A DNA stretch of 11,435 bases from Anaerolineae bacterium. GTDB lineage: Bacteria; Chloroflexota; Anaerolineae; B4-G1. The translations under genes were made by a program, and so were the position numbers. The notes beneath the pieces were generated by a model that was not told the DNA's origin, made no database searches, and saw nothing but the letters and a program-made list of their open reading frames with translations. The stretch is taken from NCBI GenBank assembly GCA_027079895.1, contig JALWUZ010000705.1, positions 1 to 11,435 of the forward strand. Reading direction: 5' to 3'. Shown in pieces: positions 1-5,635 of this stretch (the stretch's first letter is position 1; each line of letters opens with the position of its first letter).

Positions 1-522
1 CAGCAGGACGACCAGCCAGCCCAGGCCGCTCCCCGTCCCCACCAGCCAGAAGGCCAGGCGGCGGACCGGTCGCCGGGCGGTGAAGAAGGCGACGAAGCGG
101 TAGACGGTGGCGAGCAGGAGGAGACCGCACCCCACCCGCGCCAGGTGATAGACGAGGATGAGCGCGGTTCCGAGTTCCGCCGGAGACGGCCCGGAGGCGG
201 CCCAGGGCGGGGCCACGAGCAGGCGGGCGATTTTGCCTAGCAGGAGGTGGAACAGGAAGAGGTACGCGCCGTTGTGGGGCTCGCTGGTGTAGAAGAGGTG
301 GAAACGCCAGCCGTCGGTGGCCCCCAGCCGCATCTTGGCCAGGTAGGAGTTGCCGTCCTCGACGCCGATGACGAACCCGCCGAACTGGGCCTCTGGCGAG
401 GAGAGGAGCAGACCGTACAGGTAGGGCAGCGAGGTCAGCAGGAGGATCACCGCCGACGCGCCCAGCACCCACCGCCACTCCCGGCGGCTGACCCGGTTCG
501 CAACGGCCGTGTCCGCTGTCAT
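1..522 (-). CDS. Polytopic membrane protein, N-terminal part (runs off the left edge)
   Basis: The minus-strand frame from ATG at 522 stays open for 174 codons to the window edge, so the C-terminus is missing. A first hydrophobic segment at about residues 18-38 is followed by a soluble loop (about 40-85) rich in aromatic and charged residues, including FVIGVEDGNSYLAKMRLG. Further hydrophobic stretches follow at about 86-104, 118-147 and 155-174. A leading TM plus a conserved-looking outer loop resembles multi-TM glycosyltransferase-like or O-antigen-type membrane proteins, but no catalytic motif is visible, so no function is assigned. A GGAG lies about 8 bases before the ATG. The gene starts 16 bases after the substrate-binding protein's stop and is probably the third gene of the HNH operon. 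Confidence 0.75.
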   Translation of the reverse strand, partial: MTADTAVANRVSRREWRWVLGASAVILLLTSLPYLYGLLLSSPEAQFGGFVIGVEDGNSYLAKMRLGATDGWRFHLFYTSEPHNGAYLFLFHLLLGKIARLLVAPPWAASGPSPAELGTALILVYHLARVGCGLLLLATVYRFVAFFTARRPVRRLAFWLVGTGSGLGWLVVLL

Positions 523-538
523 CGAGGGGCTCCGGCGG

Positions 539-1348
539 TCAGGGCTGGCCCTGGGGATGGCCGCCGGAGAGATAGCGTCCCTGCAACGCCGCCAGCGTCC
601 CGTCGTCCGCCATCGCCGCCAGCGCGTCGTTGATGGCCTGCAGCAGGTGGGGACTGTCGGCACGCATGGCGACGGCGTAGGGCTCCGGGGCGAACGGGGG
701 CTCGACGATTCGCAGGTGGCGGGCCGGGTCGTCCCCCAGCAGGGCGGAGACGTGATCCACCAGCGCGGCGTCGGCCTGTCCGTCGGCGACTGCTGCCAGG
801 GCTGCGTCGGCCGTCTCGTATGGCCGGGTGATGAGGCCGCGTAACCTCCGTGCCAGGCGGCGGGCCTCCATGTCGCCCGTCGAGCCGAACTCCACCGCCA
901 GGACGCGCCCCGCCAGGTCGCCCGTCCGCTCGATGGCCTGCCCGGCCTCGTCGTCGCGCGTCACCAACACCAGCCCGGCGTCGAAGTAGGGGGTGGAGTA
1001 GGCGAAATCCGCCTGACGTTCGGGGACGATGACCAGGGAGGAGATGACCACGTCCACCCGGCGGGCGGTCAGGGCATCGTAGAGGCCGTCGTAGGGGAGG
1101 TTGGCGACGAACTGCGTCTCCACTCCCAGACGACGGCCTAACTCCTGGGCCAGCGCGACATCGAGGCCGGACAGTGTGCCGTCGGCCTCGATGCTCTCGA
1201 AAGGGGGGAAACTGGCGTCCATCCCGACTCGCAGGACGCCGCTTTCGGCGACCCGGCTCCAAGTCTCGTCCTCCTGACGGGCGCAGGCGGTGAGCAGCAG
1301 GCCCAATCCCAGACCCAGGGCGGCGACGAGGAGCAGGAGCCGGGTCAC
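539..1348 (-). CDS. Extracellular solute-binding lipoprotein, family 3 (polar amino-acid type)
   Basis: This 269-residue protein starts at GTG 1348, which overlaps the stop of the upstream HNH gene (GTGA). The start is chosen because it gives a clean lipoprotein signal: T-R, then a Leu/Gly/Ala-rich core and lipobox LTAC with Cys22. Earlier in-frame codons lie inside the HNH gene in another frame. After the signal, VLRVGMDASFPPFES (about 36-50), SGLDVALAQELGRRLG and DVVISSLVIVPERQADFAYS are typical of SBP_bac_3 domains, which bind amino acids or similar small polar ligands outside the membrane. Length is normal for the family. No ABC permease or ATPase gene is next to it here, so it is either an orphan receptor or its partners lie elsewhere. 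The ligand cannot be read from the sequence. Confidence 0.9.
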   Translation of the reverse strand: MTRLLLLVAALGLGLGLLLTACARQEDETWSRVAESGVLRVGMDASFPPFESIEADGTLSGLDVALAQELGRRLGVETQFVANLPYDGLYDALTARRVDVVISSLVIVPERQADFAYSTPYFDAGLVLVTRDDEAGQAIERTGDLAGRVLAVEFGSTGDMEARRLARRLRGLITRPYETADAALAAVADGQADAALVDHVSALLGDDPARHLRIVEPPFAPEPYAVAMRADSPHLLQAINDALAAMADDGTLAALQGRYLSGGHPQGQP

Positions 1349-1893
1349 TGCTTGAAGTTGACGCGGATGTAAACCTTCCACTCTTCGGGAATCTCTCCGT
1401 CGGCTATCAGGTAGTTGGTGCGGGGACGTTTCGGCTCCCAGAGCAGTTTCATCCCGGCCTCGTGCGGGGTGCGGTTGGCCTTGCGATGGTTGCACCAGCG
1501 GCAGGCGCAGGCGGTGTTGCTCCAGGTGTTCCCGCCGCCCCGGCTCTTCGGCACCAGGTGGTCTACGGTGAAGTCGGTGCGCTTCACGATCCGCCCGTTC
1601 CGCCGGTCGCCGACGCTGAGCCCGCAGTAAACGCAGGTGAACTTGTCGCGGGAGAGGACTCCCCGACGGCTCCACACCGCGCCGCGCCGCGGCACGTTGA
1701 CGTAGTACCGCAGCCGCAGCACCGACGGCACCTCGAAGACGGTGCCGGGGGTGTGCAGCCGGGCGGCCACGCCGTCCACCGCGTCCACCACGCCGCGCAT
1801 CATCAGGTCTACCGCGTCGCGGATGGTGATGGAGCGCAGCGGGACGTAGGAGGCGTTGAGCAGCAGTACGGAACGAGAGTTTACGTTGACCAT
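1345..1893 (-). CDS. HNH endonuclease family protein
   Basis: This 182-residue protein has an N-terminal domain opening with VLLLNASYVPLRSITIRDAV, typical of the stand-alone bacterial HNH family. The C-terminal nuclease domain contains a zinc site (Cys87-x2-Cys90 and Cys131-x2-Cys134), the Asp111-His112 pair, Asn126 and Asn140. These are the expected ββα-metal nuclease residues, so the domain looks intact. The family cuts DNA in vitro in some members, but the cellular role of this subgroup is unknown. The ATG at 1893 is supported by AGGAGAG eight bases upstream. Its stop overlaps the GTG of the solute-binding lipoprotein gene, so the two are translationally coupled. An intrinsic terminator lies only 28 bases before the start codon, so expression would need readthrough, antitermination or a promoter that I do not see. 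Confidence 0.9.
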   Translation of the reverse strand: MVNVNSRSVLLLNASYVPLRSITIRDAVDLMMRGVVDAVDGVAARLHTPGTVFEVPSVLRLRYYVNVPRRGAVWSRRGVLSRDKFTCVYCGLSVGDRRNGRIVKRTDFTVDHLVPKSRGGGNTWSNTACACRWCNHRKANRTPHEAGMKLLWEPKRPRTNYLIADGEIPEEWKVYIRVNFKQ

Positions 1894-1920
1894 CTTTCTC
1901 TCCTGTGCCGGACGAGAGTA

Positions 1921-1953
1921 ACAAAAAGCGCGGGGGTGGTGTGCCCCCCGCGC
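1921..1953 (-). terminator. Intrinsic terminator in front of the HNH gene
   Basis: On the minus strand a perfect 9-bp GC-only stem (1945-1953 with 1928-1936) with an 8-nt loop is followed at once by TTTTTGT. This is a textbook Rho-independent terminator. It lies about 170 bases downstream of the promoter at 2131-2158 and 28 bases upstream of the HNH start codon. It could end a small RNA, act as an attenuator for the HNH operon, or stop readthrough from the ars-patatin operon, which has no terminator of its own after 2175. Confidence 0.85.
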
Positions 1954-2124
1954 CGAACTCGCTGTGGTGAGTGCGTTCTGGGATTAGGAGGGGTAACACC
2001 TGGCAGTGGTCACGCGGCCCAAGTTGGCTAAAGAGCCGCAGTCGGGCTCCCAGCGTATACCGGGACGCACGTGCGCCACGACCACCTGTTTCGAGATTGA
2101 TGCCTGGGCTCTGGTTTCCATAGC
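1921..2124 (-). ncRNA. Putative structured leader RNA or small RNA (about 200 nt)
   Basis: This stretch is bounded by a strong promoter and an intrinsic terminator. Inside it, 6 bp GGUGGU/ACCACU (one G·U) followed by 6 bp CGUGGC/GCCGCG (one G·U) form an extended central helix, with only a 2-nt bulge on the 3' side. The helix encloses a small GAGCC/GGCTC hairpin with a 7-nt loop. I could not match it to 6S, SRP, tmRNA, T-box or cobalamin motifs. A 45-codon ATG frame (2121 to stop at 1984) also crosses it. It may therefore be a stand-alone sRNA, an attenuator of the HNH operon, or the transcript of a small gene. The boundaries are seen; the function is inference. Confidence 0.45.
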
Positions 2125-2130
2125 GGGCAC

Positions 2131-2158
2131 ACTATACCGCAAACTCGTTGATTGTCAA
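2131..2158 (-). promoter_or_regulatory. Strong sigma70-type promoter upstream of the HNH leader
   Basis: On the minus strand TTGACA (2153-2158) is separated by 16 bases from TATAGT (2131-2136). The -35 is a perfect consensus match and the -10 has one mismatch. The predicted start is near G2124. The -35 is embedded in the 11-base palindrome 2154-2164 (GTCAA, one base, TTGAC), which could be an operator. It directs transcription into the roughly 200-nt leader that ends in the terminator at 1921-1953. Confidence 0.75.
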
Positions 2159-2174
2159 GTTGACGCGCCGTCGT

Positions 2175-3080
2175 CTATCTCGCTCCGACCAGACGTTTCC
2201 ACAGGCGGATGAGGCGGTTTTCGGGGGGGCGGGCTTCTCGCTGCCAGGTTTGCAAGGCGGCCTGGGTCTGCCGGTAGCCGACGAGGAACATCTCGTCGGT
2301 GTGGCTGAAATCCCAGATGGGCACGGCCGGCTTCATCTTCAGATCCACGCGATGCACGGGGACGTTCCTCGCGCGTGCCAGTTCCATCTCCAGGGCGATC
2401 TGCCGCTCCTCGATGGTGGTCAGCAGTTTCGCCCAGAACGGCCCGAAGCCGTAGGCCTCCGTGTCCACCGCGGCGGGGTTGGAAAGCCCCAGGGCGATGA
2501 TCTCCGTCGCGCCGTGACGGAGGGCGGGCTCGATCGGCAGGTTGCTGATTACGCCGCCATCCATCAGGAAGTGCCCTCCGATTTCGATGGGATGTACCCA
2601 GGGCGGCAGAGCGGTCGAGGCCAGCACGCCTTCCAGCACGGATTGTCGCGGGTCGGGGCCGTAGAAGACGGGCTGGTAGGTGTTGAGGTCTGCGCTGACC
2701 AGGACGACGGGAGGCCCTGGCAGGTCGCCGAAGCGTAGGTCGGGCGTGAGTCCCTGGGAGATGAAGAAATCACGCAGGCGGTGGTAGGGGTGGGCACGCA
2801 GGCGATTGAGGAGCACCCGCCTCGTCAGCCAGATGACGTGGGAGGGGAGGAGGTTCAGGTGGGAAGCAGTCCGCCAGGCGTCCTCCAGACGGTCAATCGC
2901 GGCGGCATGGAAGCCGTTCAGCGCCAGGAAGGTCGCGTTGATCGCGCCCGCCGAGGTGCCGACCAGCAGGTCGGGCCGGATGTCGGCCTCCAGCAAGGCG
3001 CGTAGGGCGCCGACCTGGAGTGCGCCGCGTGACCCTCCGCCCGCCAGTACGAAGGCCAGGAGGTGTGTGCTGCCTGCTAT
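2175..3080 (-). CDS. Patatin-like phospholipase (start codon uncertain)
   Basis: This is a patatin-family lipid acyl hydrolase with a Ser-Asp dyad. Reading from codon 3078-3080 it has 301 residues. The oxyanion-hole motif GGGSRG is at 14-19, the nucleophile elbow GTSAG has Ser43, and the dyad DGG has Asp174, followed by ISNLPIEPAL. No signal peptide or membrane segment is seen, so it is probably a cytoplasmic or membrane-surface esterase. The start is a problem: the first ATG/GTG/TTG in frame is TTG 2996, which would delete GGGSRG. The open frame continues upstream into arsC without a canonical start. Candidates are ATA 3078-3080, overlapping the arsC stop and six bases after GGAGGAG, or a CTG at 3054-3056 that gives the family-like N-terminus (M)AFVLAGGGSRG. 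It is the last gene of the ars operon as seen here. Confidence 0.85.
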   Translation of the reverse strand: MAGSTHLLAFVLAGGGSRGALQVGALRALLEADIRPDLLVGTSAGAINATFLALNGFHAAAIDRLEDAWRTASHLNLLPSHVIWLTRRVLLNRLRAHPYHRLRDFFISQGLTPDLRFGDLPGPPVVLVSADLNTYQPVFYGPDPRQSVLEGVLASTALPPWVHPIEIGGHFLMDGGVISNLPIEPALRHGATEIIALGLSNPAAVDTEAYGFGPFWAKLLTTIEERQIALEMELARARNVPVHRVDLKMKPAVPIWDFSHTDEMFLVGYRQTQAALQTWQREARPPENRLIRLWKRLVGAR

Positions 3081-3469
3081 TTCAACTCCTCCACCAACCG
3101 CTCCACCCGCCGCCGGATTTCGTCCCGGATGGCGCGGACCGTTTCGATGGGCTGTCCCTTTGGGTCGTCCAATCCCCAGTCCTCGGACGGTATGTAGACG
3201 GCCGGGCAGACCTCCTCGACCCCGCAGCCCATCGTGATGATCCGCGTGGCCTGCTCGACCATGTCCGCAGTCAGCAATTTGGGCCGCTGAAGGCTCAGAT
3301 CTATGCCGACCTCGGCCATCGCCTCCACCACCTCAGGATGGATTCGCGCGGCGGGCATCGTCCCGGCGGAGATAGCCCGCATCTGGCCGCCCGCCAGACG
3401 GTCGAAGAACGCCGCCGCCATCTGACTGCGGCCGGCGTTGTGGACGCAGACGAACAAGACGGTCTTCAT
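3077..3469 (-). CDS. arsC: Arsenate reductase, thioredoxin-coupled low-molecular-weight phosphatase type
   Basis: This 130-residue protein reduces As(V) to As(III) so that the neighbouring permease can export it. The P-loop CVHNAGRS (Cys8 to Ser15, CX5R) is that of the LMW protein tyrosine phosphatase fold. Cys82 and Cys88 in MGCGVEEVCP match the redox-relay cysteines of the pI258-type enzymes, and DDPKG (Asp102) matches the general-acid loop. Length is normal for the family. A phosphatase activity cannot be excluded, but the second and third cysteines and the acr3 neighbour favour arsenate reductase. It starts one base after the acr3 stop, and its own stop overlaps the presumed start of the patatin gene. 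Confidence 0.92.
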   Translation of the reverse strand: MKTVLFVCVHNAGRSQMAAAFFDRLAGGQMRAISAGTMPAARIHPEVVEAMAEVGIDLSLQRPKLLTADMVEQATRIITMGCGVEEVCPAVYIPSEDWGLDDPKGQPIETVRAIRDEIRRRVERLVEELK

Positions 3470-3470
3470 C

Positions 3471-4568
<1,098 letters not shown>

Positions 4569-4601
4569 CGTTTGGTTCTCCTTTCGTGTTGCTGATTCGA
4601 G

Positions 4602-4764
4602 TTACACTAGCGCCAGTATCAATCCAAAGTGGTATCCGGCCAGCGTGCTGAACACCGTCACCAGTCATATCCCCGCGCCGCAGTTCGTCCAGGATGCGCA
4701 GCCGTGCCTCGTGCGAGAGGAGGTGAAACAATTGGGCCGTCTTGCTGTACTGGTCTTCCGCCAT
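4602..4764 (-). pseudogene. arsR: arsR remnant fused by deletion to the tail of a lost membrane gene
   Basis: From ATG 4764, with AAGGTGA about nine bases upstream, the frame gives a normal ArsR N-terminus: AQLFHLLSHEARLRILDELR, residues 10-29, the first helices of the winged-helix domain. After Gly31 (about 4672) the similarity stops; the metal-binding cysteines and the recognition helix are absent. In the +1 frame, 4602-4664 then encodes LVTVFSTLAGYHFGLILALV and a stop, which looks like the final transmembrane helix of a permease. The best explanation is a deletion joining arsR to the 3' end of an adjacent membrane-protein gene, such as an ArsP-like permease. The arsR frame itself stays open out of phase across acr3. 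Such a product would not be a working repressor, so the operon may be derepressed or controlled in trans. Confidence 0.7.
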
Positions 4765-4780
4765 CGAACGCCGTCACCTT

Positions 4781-4815
4781 ATGCATACAAGTGCATATAC
4801 ATCGCATTGCATATT
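4781..4815 (-). promoter_or_regulatory. Probable ArsR operator
   Basis: Three TATGCA-like boxes (TATGCA, TATGCA, TATGCATA on the minus strand) are spaced through this AT-richer stretch, between the -10 element and the ribosome binding site. The outer boxes form the inverted pair TATGCA/TGCATA. AT-rich repeats overlapping the start of transcription are usual for ArsR/SmtB repressors. The operator appears intact although the cognate arsR gene here is broken. Confidence 0.5.
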
Positions 4816-4840
4816 CTATCGCCGACTGGGATTTTGACAA
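4813..4840 (-). promoter_or_regulatory. Promoter of the ars operon
   Basis: On the minus strand TTGTCA (4835-4840) and TAGAAT (4813-4818) are separated by 16 bases. Each has one mismatch to consensus. The predicted transcription start is near 4806, giving a leader of about 40 nt before the arsR remnant. Confidence 0.65.
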
Positions 4841-4925
4841 GATGACACTCGTCCCCTGCTGATGGGCCAAACATCATCACGCTGCGCTATCTGGGCACAC
4901 TCGCACGTCCGAGTCGCAATCCGCC

Positions 4926-5079
4926 TAGGGCTTTTCAAAGTTCTTATGCTTACGGTCAAATGTGTAGGCGATGGCAGTGCCATCGCCTACCCAGCGCCCT
5001 CCAACAGCGAATGCGACGGCTCAATTGCCGGGTCACCACCTTGTCCACCCGTCAAATGTTAAAACGTTGAAAAGCCCTA
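4926..5079. mobile_element. MITE-like non-autonomous element, 154 bp, with target duplication
   Basis: The element is flanked by the 9-bp direct repeat CAATCCGCC (4917-4925 and 5080-5088). Its ends are perfect 13-bp inverted repeats, TAGGGCTTTTCAA (4926-4938) and its complement (5067-5079); 18 of 21 terminal bases match in the longer alignment. It contains no ORF that could encode a transposase. Internally it holds a 13-1-13 perfect palindrome (4964-4990) and a direct repeat GTCAAATGT (4955-4963 and 5051-5059). A 9-bp target duplication is typical of several IS families (for example IS4-like or IS1-like); I cannot name the parent. It is inserted between the divergent ars promoter and the promoter at 5098-5126. 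Together with these promoters it accounts for the 318-base gene-free stretch 4865-5182. Confidence 0.85.
4964..4990. repeat. Perfect 13-bp inverted repeat inside the MITE
   Basis: GTAGGCGATGGCA and its exact complement are separated by one base. As RNA or cruciform DNA it would form a 12-bp stem with a 3-nt loop. No T-run follows on the plus strand, so it is not a standard terminator. On the minus strand AT-rich sequence follows about four bases later without a clear T-run. It is more likely part of the mobile element's structure. Confidence 0.8.
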
Positions 5080-5097
5080 CAATCCGCCACTCCTCCC

Positions 5098-5126
5098 TTG
5101 CCAGGACAGCCTCTCGCGGTTATAAT
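5098..5126 (+). promoter_or_regulatory. Promoter of the membrane protein-kinase pair
   Basis: TTGCCA (5098-5103), a 17-base spacer and a perfect TATAAT (5121-5126). The predicted start is near 5133, about 50 bases before the ATG at 5183. The -35 begins 19 bases from the right end of the MITE. Confidence 0.75.
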
Positions 5127-5182
5127 GACTCAGCACGGGTTGTACGAGCCGCCGGAACGCACAAGGCCGGAATTGCAAAGAT

Positions 5183-5635
5183 ATGCCCCCATTGCTAACC
5201 CTCTGGCCCGCCCGACTCGCGTTGGGTGGGGTATTTTCTCTCAACGTCAGTTGCGCTGTGGCCTTCATCCTCTGGCCGGAACGGTACATGCCCGGCTTCG
5301 AGGTCGGCGGCATACCGGGACTGGTCATCACGCGCGGCATAGGCATCCTGTTCCTGATGTGGAACGTCACCTACCCGCCGGCCATCTGGCGCCCCTGGCG
5401 CTATCGTGACCTGTTCTTGGTCGTCATCGTCCAGCAAGTCGTTGGCGTGGTGGGTGAGACGTGGCTGCTGCTGACCTTGCCGCCGGGCCACGACCTTCTG
5501 GCTGCTACCGGTCGGCGATTCATCCTCTTCGACGCCGGGGGCCTCGTGGCGTTGCTCATCGCCTATGCCTGGATGATGGCCTCGTACCACCGTCGGGCAG
5601 GCAAAGGAGTCCCCAATGGACGGCATATCGGTTGA
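5183..5635 (+). CDS. Small integral membrane protein, unknown function
   Basis: This 150-residue protein has four likely transmembrane segments, at about residues 13-31, 46-66, 75-97 and 114-133, with a conserved-looking RGIGILFLMWNVTYP around 51-65. It resembles small four-helix membrane proteins of unknown function, and I do not recognise a characterised family. The ATG at 5183 is the first of the frame; only a weak purine stretch (AAAG) precedes it. Its last 20 bases overlap the start of the histidine kinase gene, so the two are very likely co-translated. A role as membrane partner of the sensor is plausible but inferred from context only. Confidence 0.8.
   Translation: MPPLLTLWPARLALGGVFSLNVSCAVAFILWPERYMPGFEVGGIPGLVITRGIGILFLMWNVTYPPAIWRPWRYRDLFLVVIVQQVVGVVGETWLLLTLPPGHDLLAATGRRFILFDAGGLVALLIAYAWMMASYHRRAGKGVPNGRHIG

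Noticed and set aside
539..1999. A 486-codon open frame that spans the HNH gene and the solute-binding protein
   Set aside because: Only the part from GTG 1348 has family similarity. The upstream part is Arg/Ala/Pro-rich out-of-frame translation of the HNH gene.
1921..2124. 6S RNA, SRP RNA or a T-box/cobalamin riboswitch in the HNH leader
   Set aside because: The length and promoter/terminator layout fit a small RNA, but I could not find the conserved motifs of any of these families, so no family name was given.
5067..5083. An outward promoter made by MITE insertion (TACAAT at the right junction)
   Set aside because: No acceptable -35 lies 16-18 bases upstream, and a much better promoter exists at 5098-5126.
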